NCBI GenBank assembly: GCA_020205615.1
Contig: CM035168.1
Coordinates: 122,163,573 to 122,227,572, forward strand
Length of the DNA: 64,000 nucleotides
From: Panax quinquefolius
Lineage: Eukaryota > Streptophyta > Magnoliopsida > Apiales > Araliaceae
Direction of reading: 5' to 3'
Shown: positions 12,531-23,800 of the stretch, piece after piece
Layout of the letters: each line of letters begins with the position of its first letter
How positions within the stretch are numbered: the stretch's first letter is position 1
Program-made: the position numbers and the translations under genes
The notes under the pieces: model-generated
Seen by the model: the letters and a program-made list of their open reading frames with translations, nothing else
What the model was told of the DNA's origin: nothing
The model's database searches: none

Positions 12531-12910
12531 TTCGAAGAATATCTTTGGCACGTAGTGCAAAGATGAGCAGTGTTTAAATGAACATGAACGGTGATGAATA
12601 TCTTTAGCTTGATAGTGCAAAGATGAATTATTGATGAATATCTTTTGCTCGTAATGCAAAGATGACTGTTGTTGAATATCTTTAATATCTTTTTTGTAGT
12701 GCAAAGATGAATTATTGATGAATATCTTTGGCTTGTAATGCTGAAAGATGACTGTTGTTGAATATCTTTGCTTTGTAGTGCAAAGATGAATTATTGATGA
12801 ATATCTTTGGCTTGTAATGCAAAGATGACCCGTTGTTGAATATCTTTAGCATGTAGTGTAAAGATGAGCTGTTGATGAATATCTTTGGCCCGTGGCAAAA
12901 GATGAATTTA
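12531..12910 (+). repeat. Hairpin-unit tandem array in solo LTR D
   Basis: About nine units of roughly 35-40 bp, each GAATATCTTTGGC...GTAGTGCAAAGATGA. Within a unit ATCTTTG and CAAAGAT form an inverted repeat around a loop of about 10 nt. Spacers alternate (GAATTATTGAT, GACTGTTGTT). The same unit occurs as 3 copies in the TE-A and TE-B LTRs and in higher numbers in solo LTRs C, D and E. Confidence 0.85.
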
Positions 12911-15900
12911 TTAGTATGATTATGAAAAGGGCTGTGATTTGGTATAACCATGATCTTTGATGTTTCGTAAAGACAAGTGATGAAAATTATCTTTGTCTTG
13001 GATGAGAAAGGAATTTAGAACTACAATTACGATTATGAAGTTATACACGTGATTGTGGGCGATGTGAATTGTTGATTGATGTTACGAGGATAAAACATTG
13101 TTGGTGGATTTTTAACATGGAGAAGACAATAGACTTTATAGTCTATTTGACTCTTCTAATGGATCGCTCATTCACGCAACTATGGTTGAAAAGTTTTATC
13201 ATCTACCGTATGTTCTAAATCTACGATTTATTATTTGATGAAGACTATTGATAATTTATTTATCTTTAGTCATAATATTCTTTCTTGAGCTAGTTGTGCT
13301 CACCCTTTTGTTTTATAATTCCTTTCGGTGTAATAAAAAGTGTATTTGGGTCGAGCGGGGGATAGCGAGGAATAGAGTGGTGGTCTATAGATGTTGAGGG
13401 TGAGGTGAATTTAACTTGGAAGGTGTTTTGTCACTATCATACAAGATGTCTAATGACATACAACCTCGTGTTATCATAAGACATGGTTGTGCTCATCCAC
13501 TTCTTTGAGTATATTTACAAGCACTACCTATATAATCTTGGTGTTTGTTTGGAGTATAATACCCAATTAGAGATAGTGGAGATAATGATATGTCAAGAGA
13601 AGACTCACCATTGGGAAGAATATGATAGTAATCTTCTCATTTTTCTTTGGGGTTTATTAGATCAACCAAGGATAATTACGTGGCCATATGATATCTACCA
13701 TAACCCAAAAGCATGGCCTCCCATGTATGAAGGTTTCCTTGATCACTTCCCAAAGATTCTAATTTCTAAAAGCAGTTTTTTGACTATACCTTTATGTAAG
13801 GTGTCATTGTGACGTGCTACATGGTTGGTATATATTTGTATCCAAACTCACAAAGATATGTGTTGTTGTATTTTTGCACGACAATTGTTGTAATAAAGTT
13901 GTAGTTGTTTTTCGTACCATATATTTAGCGACTCAGAATGGGTTGGATGGAATGAACCTATTTTGGGGTTGTTACAAATCATGTCACCATCAAGAATAGG
14001 TATCCTCTACCTCGTATTGATGACTTGTTTGACCAGTTGCAAGGGGCACAATTCTTTTCAAAAATTGATCTTCGTTACGGATATCATCGGTGAAGATTAG
14101 GCGAGGATATTCAAAGGCGCCTTTAGAACTCGATGCGGGCATTATGAATTCTTAGTCATGTCTTTCGAGTGACTAATGCTCCTAACGACTTTCATGGATA
14201 TGATGAACCAAGTATTTAAGGAATATTTAGATCGGTTTGTTGTTGTTTTTATTGATGACATCCTCATATATTCCAAAAGTCGTGAAGATCATGAGCACCA
14301 TTTGAAATTTGGTACTCAAAGGCTTCGTGAAAACAAACTATATGCCAAATTGAAGAAATGCGAGTTCGGCTTGAGGAAGTAGCATTTCTTGGAGCACGCA
14401 GTGTCAAAACATGGAGTATCAAGTGGACGGCGAAGATTGAAGCAATACAAAGTTGGGAGCAACCAAGCTTGGTTGATCAAGACGTAGTTTTTTGGCTTAT
14501 TTGGTTATTATCGGAGATTCGTGGAAGGGTTTCTCGAATCGCTACTCCATTAACTTCAACTAACTCGGAAGGATACAAAATTCGTTTGGAGCGAAGAATG
14601 CGAGAAGAGTTTCCAAGAGCTTAAGAGGAGACTTATTTTGACTGTTCTAACAATACCATCTGGTTCGGATTGATTTGTTATCTCAAATGATGCTTGAGGC
14701 AAAGGGTTAGGATGTGTTCTCATGCAGCGTGGGAAAGTCATAGCCTATGCCTGCCTTGCGACAACTTAAAGAGTATGAGAGGAATTATCCAACTCATGAT
14801 CTAGAGTTGGCGTGATTATTTTCGCGGCTTAAAGATATGGAGGCACTATCTATATGGGGAGAAAGTGGAGATATATTCGGACCATAAAAAGCCTTAAATA
14901 TTTCTTCACTAAAAAGAACTCAACATCTTGGCGTGACGTTGGCTCGAGCTATTGAAAGACTACGACCACACTATTCAATACCATCCGAAAAGCGAATGTG
15001 GTGGGTGGCGTTGAGTAGAAGATCATATCTTGAGGAGCGAGTGCGATGATGTCAAGTATATACGACAGAGCCAACTTTAATAGAAAAGTTAAGGTTGCTC
15101 GAGCCACCGAACCGGAAATGATGCGTATGAAGAAGAAGAAATTACAAGAAGGAGCTATTCCTAAGGCGAGAATTGATGAAGAAGGAATACTTGAGTCCAC
15201 TCTAGACTTTGTGTCCCTAACGACTACGATTTGAAGTACAAGATTATGATGGAGGCACACAATACACCATTTGCAATCCATCTGGAAGTACTAAAATGTA
15301 TCGTGATCTTGACATACATTTTGGTGGAACAATATGAAGAGAGAGATTGCAAAGTTTATCTCGATGTGTTTAACTTGTCAACGTGTAAAGGTAGAGCATC
15401 TAGTACCTAAGGGTCCGTTACAACCACTTGAGATTCCAAAATGGAAGTGGGAACACATTACCATGGATTTCGATTCACGGGTCTTCCTACGGTTTCTCAA
15501 GGCATCAATCTTTGTTTGGGTTATTGTTGATAGATTAACCAAGTCTGCTTTCATTTCTTGCCGATCGGGAGACTTATTCCTTGAGCGTCTTGCTTTAGTA
15601 TATGACGTGAATGAGATTGTGAGGTTGCATGGCATACTGTATCCATAGTTTCGGATCGTGACCCAAGATTCACTTCAAGATTTTGGGTTAGCTTGCAAAA
15701 AGCTATGGGCATGGATTTACGATTCGATTCGGCATACCATCCTCAAAGCAGACGGACAATCGAAGGACTATTCAAACTCTTGAAGATTTATTAAGACTCT
15801 GTGTCCTAGACTTCAAGGCGGTTAGGATAAGTATTTACCATTGGTGGAATTCTCCTACAACAACAGTTATCGAGCAAGTATAGGTGTGGCTCCATTTGAA

Positions 15901-16547
15901 GCATTATATGGGACGAAAGTGTCGCTCTCCGGTATGTTGGGGACGAGGTGGGTGAAGCAACCTTTGTTGGGACCCGAGTTGAAATACGTATGACTACGGA
16001 AAAGATCCAAATGATTCGACAACGATACAAGCGGCACAAGATCGACAAAAGAGTTATGCGGATCTTCATCGAAAGGTCGTGGAATTTAGTGTAGGGGATC
16101 ATGTATTGTTGCGAGTTGCTCCGTGGAAGGAGTTACAAGATTTGGGAAGAGGAAAAGATCGATCCACGATTTATTGGTCCGTTTCAAATTCTTGACCGAG
16201 TAGGAAATGTAGCCTATAGACTCGCGTTACCTCGAGTATGTCTCGTGTTCATAATGTGTTTCACATATCGTACTTCAGTAAATATGTGAAAGACCCAAAC
16301 CACGTTATAGAGTTAGAACCAGGACGAGATAGCCAAGACTTAACGTATGAGAGGAGGTTTGTCAAGATCTTGGATAGGAAGGAGCATGTCCTACGCCAAG
16401 AAAGGTCATACCACAAGTTAAAGTTTTGTGGAGGAATCATGCTTTATAGAGGAAATGACACTGGGAATTGGAAGCGGAAATGAAAGCGAGGTATCCTCAC
16501 CTTTTGAAACACACAATGCGACGTCGATTTCGAGGACGAAATTTCAT

Positions 16548-16558
16548 AAGGAGGGAGG
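16548..16558 (+). other. TE-A polypurine tract
   Basis: AAGGAGGGAGG immediately before the 3' LTR start (TT/TGTAAGACC), as expected for plus-strand priming in LTR retrotransposons. Confidence 0.8.
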
Positions 16559-16559
16559 T

Positions 16560-17930
16560 TGTAAGACCCCAACTTATTATTAATGAAATTTAATTTTCTC
16601 TATTTATTATTTTGAAATAGTAAGGGTTGATGTGATTAATGTGGATAGTTAGGGGTAAAATCATAAATATTTCAAAATAAGCAAGTGGTTATAAAATATT
16701 CATTGTTATTAGGGAATATTCGTTTGGTCGTGGAATATTCGTCTTTGTCGAGGAATATTAAATGCGACGAAGTAAAACCAAGTGTGGGCCCCATAACTGA
16801 AAAAGCGATTGGATGAAGAAAGCGACAAATATAAGTGGTTTAAAAATAACTTGGCGTAGTTATTACAGATTATCTTGTTAAAATACTAAATTGGTTAAAA
16901 CACGGTAGCACTGCGGTATTGCACCAATTATTGATTCTTTACGTGAAAGGCACTACTCGATAATGGTTACGATAATTCTCATTCGATATTTTATTTTATT
17001 GATTCAATAATTCTGCGTTGATATTTTATATTCTTTGTTGTTTCAATAATTGTCATTACCCAATATTTTTCATTATCGAAGCAATAATTCATATTATCTG
17101 AATAATATTATTAGATATTATCTGAATAATTCATATTTTCATTTCATTTTTTAAATACGAATCCTTAATCCTTAATCCTTGTCATTTTGTTTCTTTGGAT
17201 TCGTTTTTTTAAAATATTTTCATCATCTTGATCTTAAATGATGATATTATGGAATATCTTTGGCTGTGTAGTGCAAAAGATGAATGATTCTCAAGAATAT
17301 CTTTCGCTTTGTAGTGCAAAGATGAGCAGTGTTTAGATGAACATGATTAATCGATGAATATCTTTGGCTGTAGTGCAAAGATGAATATGTGATTTCGGAT
17401 ATATATTGATTGATGTTACTGAGGGATAAAAGATAGGCGATGAACTTTTAAATTCATACATGGAAGATAGTAGTTTGCATTTCTACTTAACTCTTCTAAT
17501 GAATTATTATTTCCTTCTGCGAATATTGATTTAAAATTTGTTGTCTATTGTATTCTATTAGATTTTTCCTGTTGAAGACTAACGGTAATTTGTTGTATAT
17601 TATCTTAGTCATAATATTCTTTTCTTGAGCTAGTTGAGCTCACCCTTTTCCTTTTTGTTCCATTTTTCTCGGGAGGCGAGAATATAAGCGATGCGAAGTG
17701 GGGTATAGAATGAAGGTTCTAGAGAGAGTTGTTTAGTAGTCCTCACCATTTTGTAAAATAATGTATCAATAAATGTGATGAGGATTTATTTGAGTATAGA
17801 TATTATCAGAAGATAATATTTGTATTTAAACTCACAGTTTTACTGTTGTAATAATAAAGTTGTAGTTGTTTCTGTACCATGTATTGACAACTCAGAATGG
17901 GTGATGTAAACCTATTTTGGGGGCGTCACA
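16560..17930 (+). repeat. TE-A 3' LTR with internal deletion
   Basis: 1.37 kb against 2.6 kb in the 5' LTR. The two agree up to about 17117 (AATATTATTAGATA). The 3' copy then jumps through a short filler (about 17118-17155) to the sequence matching 7565 onward (ACGAATCCTTAATCC). The missing part includes the conserved block, TATA box and donor-like site. Three hairpin units remain at 17252-17390. It ends GGCGTCACA followed by the TGCCA duplication. Confidence 0.85.
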
Positions 17931-17935
17931 TGCCA

Positions 17936-18150
17936 TATAAAGTACAGCAGCAAATATTTAAAGTCTCCAAAGGGACACGAGAAGATTTATGTTCTCTTCA
18001 TTTTACTGTGGTGCACTTTTTACTCTTTCAGGGTCGGGTTCTCATCACCCTATTGTTGTTCACCAAAATAAATTATTAAGTGACGTATAAAATACGACAC
18101 ACACATCTTAGGTCCTCAATACAATTATATTTTGCATGTCATGCCATAGT
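17936..18150 (-). repeat. Solo LTR R, middle part between TE-A and TE-B
   Basis: 215 bp that joins 5738 on the left (TGCCA shared with TE-A) and 45146 on the right (ATAGT shared with TE-B). The sequence has no coding content. It shows that TE-A and TE-B landed separately in the same minus-strand LTR. Confidence 0.7.
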
Positions 18151-18758
18151 TGTAAGACCCCAACTTATTATAAATAAAATTGAATTTTCTCTATTCATTA
18201 TTCTAAATTAATAAGGTGTTAATTTGATATAATACTTTGGTTATGGGTGAAATGTGTAAATTTTATAAAATAAGCAAGTGGTTATAAAATATTCATTTTT
18301 GTCGGGGAATATTCTTTTGGTCGTGGAATATTCTTTTTGTCGGGGAATATTTTATGCAATGCCATGACCATTCTTGGGGCTCATATAAATGAATAAGCGT
18401 CGGATGAAGAAAATGACAAAGTATGAGTTTTTTATAAATAACGCAGCGTAGTTATTCTGAATTACACCTTGTTGGAATACACGGTGGTTAAAAATCTGAT
18501 GTCTGGCGTGGTTGCCGCGAAGAGTACTACGGTATTATTACAGATATTATTGAATTATTGATTACGTAACTAAGAAGGCCTTTACTTCGATAATTATTAC
18601 GATGAATTCTTATTCAATATTTTATTTTATTGATTCAATAATTGTTGTGTTGATAGTTTATATTATTGTTGTTTCAATAATTGACATTAGACTGATATTT
18701 CCATTATCAAATCAATAATTCATATTATTTGAATAATATTATTAGATAGAATTATTGG

Positions 18759-18850
18759 CAATGTCTAGAAAGTTCATCATAGAGAGGTTTGGTCACCTAA
18801 TTGCGCTGGCCGATAAGGAGAAATCCTTATTGGAAAGCCCCTCTTTAGGA
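18759..18850 (+). repeat. Conserved LTR block (representative copy)
   Basis: TGGCAATGTCTAGAAAGTT, then GAGAGGTTTGGTCACCTAAT, then AAGGAGAAATCCTTAT and GGAAAGCCCCTCTTT. This string is retained in every LTR of the window: F about 4435-4535, TE-A 6310-6405, D 11095-11195, C 21412-21500, TE-B 3' 30107-30195, E 37430-37520, R 48380-48470 on the minus strand, and H 62943-63035. ATAAGGA-GAAA-TCCTTAT is a perfect 7-bp inverted repeat. The block lies about 500-700 bp upstream of the TATA box. The role is unknown; an enhancer or insulator-like element is possible. Confidence 0.75.
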
Positions 18851-19362
18851 AGCTATGCGGTTGTCGTAAGTGTGATTACGTAATATTATTTGTGAATAAT
18901 TAATTATTAATTTATATGATAATGAAATATTTATTTGATGATGGATTTATTTATTTTATATGGTTATAAATGAAGGAATTAATCTTTGAGGTGTTTTATC
19001 GATGATTACAGCCGGAAGGAAGTATTAAAAATCACCCGTTTGTGGATTTTGGATATTTTCATTTGGAATTTGGAAAAACTCAAAGCTACAAAGTTGTAGA
19101 GAATTCAATTTAGGTGAGAATGGATATAAAATTAGTATTTCTTCGATAAGCGGGCTATTTTCTATGAATTATTGAAGTTTTGGAAAATAAAATAATTTTA
19201 TTAAATTTATGGGTGGGACCCACTTTTGGTTTTTTCAAGCATGTGGCCTGCTATTATTTTTCAAATTTGGCTGGCTTGGTTGGTGAAGGTGTGCGTAGGA
19301 AGTTTGAAAAGAAATAATATTAATTTATTATTTTAGTCTCTATGGCGATTCTAGCATTTTCC

Positions 19363-19370
19363 TATAAATA
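19363..19370 (+). promoter_or_regulatory. LTR promoter TATA box (TE-B 5' LTR)
   Basis: TATAAATA in TTTTCCTATAAATAGACTCT, followed by TAGAATTGAAAATCACACCG. It lies 167 bp upstream of the donor-like GTAAGG at 19537. Confidence 0.65.
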
Positions 19371-19536
19371 GACTCTTAGGTTAGAATTGAAAATCACACC
19401 GAAACAAGTTTTCTTTCTCTCTAGATTATCGGCGTATTTTTGTGAGTATTTTGATACGTTAAGAGTTCTTTGTTGAAGATACAAGTTTCCTTCGACTTTC
19501 TATCAGATATTAGGTCGGAAATCTAGTTATTTTGAG

Positions 19537-20354
19537 GTAAGGGATGTTATTTTCTTCTCAAATGATATTATTTTCTTCAATATCATTATGCTAAAATATT
19601 GGTGAACTTTTAATCAAATTTAGAATTTTTTTGTGTTGAGATTCTTATTCACGATTATCTGGCCTTTATTCACGAATCACGACTTTATTCAATAGAAAAA
19701 ATAAAAATTTTCCTTTTTGTCCAAGATGTCTATTTTGGCTACTATCTTTGACTGTATCCATGTTTTGATCGTTATTTTTGAATTCTGCTTCACGATCGGT
19801 TATTATGAAGTATTATTGATCTTGGATAAACTATTATACGAATCCCTAATATTTGTCCTTATGTCTCACTGGATTGTTTTCTTTAAAATATTTTTCATCA
19901 TCCTCAGTCTTAAACGATGATATTACTAAATATCTTTAGCCTGTAGTGCAAAGATGAATGATTAATTGATGAATATCTTTGGCACGTAGTGCAAAGATGA
20001 ACAGGTGTTGAGATGAACATGACCAACTGGTGATATAAATGAATATCTTTGGCCTGTAGTGCAAAGATGAATATTTGATTAAAGATGTATGTTGATTGTT
20101 GTTACAGGGATAAAATATTGATGATGAACTTTTAAATCTTAGAAGATAGTATAATTCATTCTCTACGTGACTCTTCTAATGGATTGTTGTTTCCGCTGCA
20201 GTTGTTGATCTAAAACTTGTTGTCTATTATATTCTATCAGATTTTTCCCTGTTAAAAACTAATGATAATTTATTGTATATTATCTTAGTCATAACATTCT
20301 TTACCGGGCTAGTTGAGCTCACTCTTTTTTCTTTTGTTCCATTTTTCTTCTCAG
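19537..20354 (+). other. Putative leader intron inside the LTR
   Basis: Bounded by a strong donor-like site (TTTTGAG/GTAAGGG) and a strong acceptor-like site (TTCCATTTTTCTTCTCAG/GAGG), 818 nt apart and downstream of the TATA box. Both sites recur at the same places in the other LTRs: TE-B 3' LTR donor 30882 and acceptor 44858, F donor 5058 and acceptor 49547, R (minus) donor 47592 and acceptor 45216. Donors alone are clear in C (22353), D (12074) and E (38413). The hairpin arrays fall inside the interval. Splicing is inferred, not shown. Confidence 0.45.
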
Positions 20355-20638
20355 GAGGTGAGAACATAGCAGGATCGAGTCGGGGTATGGAGTGATGGTT
20401 CTAGAAAGATATTTTAGCAGTCCTCACTATTTTCTGTAAAATAGTGTATGAATAATTGTAATGAGGACTTATTTGAGTGTGGATATTGTCTAGAAGATTA
20501 TATTTGTATTTAAACTCAAAGTTTATGTTGTCGTATTTTGCACGATAATTGTATTATTGAAATTATGGTTTGCTTTCTGTACCATGTATTTGGCGACTTA
20601 GAATGGGTGTTATATACCTATTTTGGGGGCGTCACAGT

Positions 20639-20650
20639 TGGTATCAGAGC
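20639..20650 (+). other. TE-B primer-binding site (tRNA-iMet)
   Basis: TGGTATCAGAGC, the perfect complement of the initiator tRNA-Met 3' end, starts two bases after the LTR end. Confidence 0.9.
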
Positions 20651-22184
20651 TTAGGGATATGGTCTCTGGCGGAGATCGGGGAATAGAACTAGGAGGGGAG
20701 AGATGAGTAAATCCTTTGCTAGTGTGTCCTATCTAAGCTTATTTGTTGGTATGTCATAATATAGAATATTATGTGATATGTTAATTTGTTTAATTAACCC
20801 TTGTTTTATACATGATATTTAAGAATGGGCACGAGAGCGTTAACTATAAGACCGGATTTTATGAAATAAAAGTATTCAATTTTCTTATAATTATTATTTA
20901 GTAAATGGTTAAATTGATAAAAGTTTAAAGTTATGGGTGAAATATGCAAATTTTACAAAATATGCAGTGATTATAAAATATTCATTGTTGTTTGGGAGAA
21001 TATTCGTTTTGGTGGTGGAATATTCTTTTTGTCGGGAATATCGATGCTTGACGACTTGAAATTTTGTGTGGGCCCCATAACGTGAAAAGCGATTGGATGA
21101 AGAAAGCAACAAATATAAGTTGTTTATAAATAATTGGCGTAGTTATTCACAATTATATCTTGTTAAAATACTAAATTGGTTAAAACATAGTAGTACACTG
21201 CAGTATTGCACTAATTATTGATTCTTACGTGAAGGCACTACTCAATAATTTTTACGGTAATTACTATTCAAGTATTTTATTTTATTAATTTAATAATTCT
21301 TTGCGTTGATATTTTATATTCTTGTTGTTTTAATAATTGTCATTAGCGGTATTTTCTATTATCAGACAATAATTTATATTATCTGAATAATATTATTGGA
21401 TAACATTATTGGCAATGTCTAGAAAGTTACATCAAGGAGAGGTTTGGTCACCTAATTGCGGCCAAGTAAGGAGAAATTCTTATTGGAAAGCCCCTTTTTC
21501 ACAGGAGCGGCACAGTTGCGATCTTGTGATTCTGTAATATTATTTGTGAATAATTAATTATTGATTCATATGATGAGGAAAATATTGATTTTATGTGGAT
21601 ATAGATGGAGAAAATTTTTAATGTGACAATCGTTGAAAATTGAAATTTTATCTTTTACGATAAAATAATTCTTTTAAATATATTATTATATTTTAATAAT
21701 ATAATAATGATGTTATTTTTACGATGAATGTGGGATATATGAGTATATGTGGAGGAGGAGTATTTTGTTACAAAAATATTTAAAGCATGTTTTATGTGTC
21801 GGTGGACCCCATTTCTTGATTGAAATTTGATTATAGCTTTGTAAAATCGTCCGTTTGTGGATTTCGGTCAATTTTTGTTTGGAATTTGGAAAAACTTTCT
21901 TCTGCAAAGTTGTAGAGAATTGAATTTCCTATAAAAATTCGCGAGATTTGAATTTTCTGATAAAAGGGCTATTTATTATGAATTATTGAAGTTCCGAAGC
22001 TCCGAAATAATTGATTTTTGTAAGTTTTAATTATTTTTTTTATGAAAAACGTTTTTTTATTACTTTTTCTAGAAGGTTGGCATGTGGAAAATGTTAGGAG
22101 CTGATTTCCAAAGAGGCATAGGAAAATTTATTATTAATAATATATTATATTAAATTTTCTGCTTTGGTGTTCTAAGCAATTTCC

Positions 22185-22192
22185 TATAAATA
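22185..22192 (+). promoter_or_regulatory. LTR promoter TATA box (solo LTR C)
   Basis: TATAAATA in TTTCCTATAAATAGGGTGCT, followed by TTAGAATTGAAAATCACACC. Confidence 0.6.
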
Positions 22193-23571
22193 GGGTGCTT
22201 AGGTTAGAATTGAAAATCACACCAGAAACTGAAGTTTTCTCTCTCTATATTATCGAGCGTATTCTTGTGAGTATTTTAAGTATACTTTGAGTATTGCTAT
22301 ACGATGCAAGTTCGTTCAGCGTTATTCTAGTTAGAAGTACTGCTCTTTTGAGGTAAGGGATAGTAAGGGATTTTAAGGGTTATTATGTTTTTTAGTTTCG
22401 AAATTTTTCTGAACCTTCAAAAATTCTGTAAATATTTGAAATGATATTTTGATGAGTTTTGTAGATTGTGTCCAAAAATGGCGATTTTTGGATGTATAGA
22501 TTAGGAGTTATGGATTTTATGAGAAAAGACTATTTTAAAAGTAACCGCTTATAACTCATTGTGATTAACTCCAAAATTGATGAAATTTTTATTGGGAGTA
22601 CATCTATATAATATCAGTATACCGTGTAAATTTCAGAATTTTTGGATAAAAGTATAATTTATGATAAATGTTTAAATATTCGGTGGTTTTGGCCATATGA
22701 AAAATAGTAAATGAATTTTTAAAATTTCGAGAAAAATATATGTTCAATATGGGTCTATGTTATGCTAAATCCCAGAAAAGAAATATTTTTGGAACTGATT
22801 TGGTATTTTTTATGAAAATGTTCTAGTTATGAGTAAATGAATTAAATATGTTATGTGAAGTAAGAAAATTGAAAAATATAATTTTATAGCTTGAGAATCA
22901 TATATGAGGTATATGCAGATTTTTGATGAGGATTTTGGTTATTGGTGATGAAATCATATGAGTTTGGCATTTTTAGATGATTAAATGCATTAATTATTAA
23001 AGTGTAAATAATTGGATTAAATTATTTATAAGTTTAAGAAATGATTAAAATATTGTTGTAATATTAATAATATTAGATTATGAGATTTCTAAGTTATTTA
23101 TAACATTTGGATTAATGTGTTATAAATATGGATATGAATTTTATTATGAAACTTTATCTTTTCGGTATCGAGGAATTCTTGAAACACGTATCACGATCTT
23201 ATGTATACGAATACGGAGGCCTTATTCACGATAAATTGGTTTCTTCTCCACCAAATTATCGTTAATTTATGAATCTTATTTTTGAAATTAAAACCATGTT
23301 TTGATTATATTGTTTTTATATAACATTCTTATAACCCTAATGATAATATTTCTCTTTGACTCGAGTGTAAAGATAGGTAGATTATTGGTATGATCGTGAC
23401 TATAGGTTCTCTTTGGCGATGGTGCAAAAGTTGAATTGTTGATTGATGCGATCATGACCATTAAATTTACAATTGAATATTTTTAGCTTAAGTCTGAAGG
23501 TGAATTGATCAACATGGTTATAATTATTGTTATATAACTTTTGAAATGATTATGTATTTCTTTGATATATG

Positions 23572-23800
23572 AATATCTTTAGCCTGTAGTGCAAAGATGA
23601 ATTATTAATGAATATCTTTGGCCCGTAGTGCAAAGATAACTTTGTTCTTTGCATATCTTTGGCGCAGTAGTGCAAAGATGACTTTTGTTGTTAAATATCT
23701 TTGGCTCGTAGTCTGAAGATGACTTGTTATTGAATATCTTTGGCATGTAGTGCAGATGAAGCTGTTGATGAATATCTTTGGCCGTGGTGCAAAGATGAAT
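23572..23800 (+). repeat. Hairpin-unit tandem array in solo LTR C
   Basis: About six units of GAATATCTTTGGC...GTAGTGCAAAGATGA, as in solo LTR D. Some units have CTGA in place of GCAA (for example near 23712), part of the copy-specific variation at CAG/CTG-like sites. Confidence 0.8.

Larger units (their letters stand above)
10515..13976 (+). repeat. Solo LTR D in TE-A pol
   Basis: A 3.46-kb LTR (TGTAAGACCCCGAATTTTAT ... GGGTTGTTACA) with no internal region, flanked by AATCA at 10510-10514 and 13977-13981. It interrupts the RT coding sequence between YRELNH and VTIKNR. It is closely related to solo LTR E; long stretches such as 11440-11510 are nearly identical to 37770-37850. It holds the conserved block (11095-11195), TATA box (11892), donor-like GAG/GTAAGG (12074), a nine-unit hairpin array (12531-12910) and an acceptor-like tract near 13320. 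The short open frame 11244-11435 is discussed among the rejected items. Confidence 0.88.
9656..16510 (+). pseudogene. TE-A pol (protease, RT, RNase H, integrase), interrupted by solo LTR D
   Basis: Aspartic protease motif LDTGATHSFI at 9781-9810, and the downstream motif ILGIDWLTTHHAKI at about 9994-10035. The RT begins around 10370, is cut right after DYRELNH (10514) by solo LTR D, and resumes at 13982 with [20 protein letters not shown], an exact join once one AATCA is removed. RT active site [10 protein letters not shown] is at 14248-14277. RNase H remnants lie at 14640-14760. In integrase (about 15330-15850) the zinc-finger half CLTCQRVKVEH and the first catalytic Asp (ITMDF) remain, while the region of the catalytic Glu is frameshifted. 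A chromovirus-type tail ends near 16500 with the EDEI-like GAGGACGAAATTT. There are many stops and frameshifts, so it is inactive. Confidence 0.85.
5739..17930 (+). mobile_element. TE-A: Ty3/gypsy chromovirus (Tekay/Del-like), degenerate, with nested solo LTR
   Basis: A complete but decayed retrotransposon: 5' LTR, primer-binding site, gag, protease, reverse transcriptase, RNase H, integrase with a long C-terminal tail, polypurine tract and 3' LTR. It is flanked by TGCCA at 5734-5738 and 17931-17935. The integrase tail pattern (VLR...VKVLWRNH...WELE) and the long LTRs point to the Tekay/Del chromovirus lineage; this assignment is from family knowledge. It lies inside solo LTR R and is itself split by solo LTR D. 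All frames are broken, so it cannot be autonomous as sequenced. Confidence 0.88.
18151..20636 (+). repeat. TE-B 5' LTR
   Basis: 2486 bp, TGTAAGACCCCAACTTATTA to GGGGGCGTCACA. It carries the conserved block (18759-18850), TATA box (19363), donor-like GAG/GTAAGG (19537), three hairpin units (19925-20075) and the clearest acceptor-like site (polypyrimidine then CAG/GAGGTGAG at 20354). Its 3' partner (29507-31207 plus 44395-45140) is about 2.45 kb. Confidence 0.9.

Noticed and set aside
12531..12910. CRISPR-like appearance of regularly spaced short repeats
   Set aside because: The genome is a plant, the spacers are themselves repeated, no cas genes exist, and the same units occur at the same place in all related LTRs.
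12372..12951. Minus-strand open frames with repeated SSLHYxxKIFI-type peptides (also 23605-23987 and 39903-40310)
   Set aside because: These are reverse readings of the tandem hairpin units, not repeat proteins. The period equals the DNA unit and no start or homology supports them.
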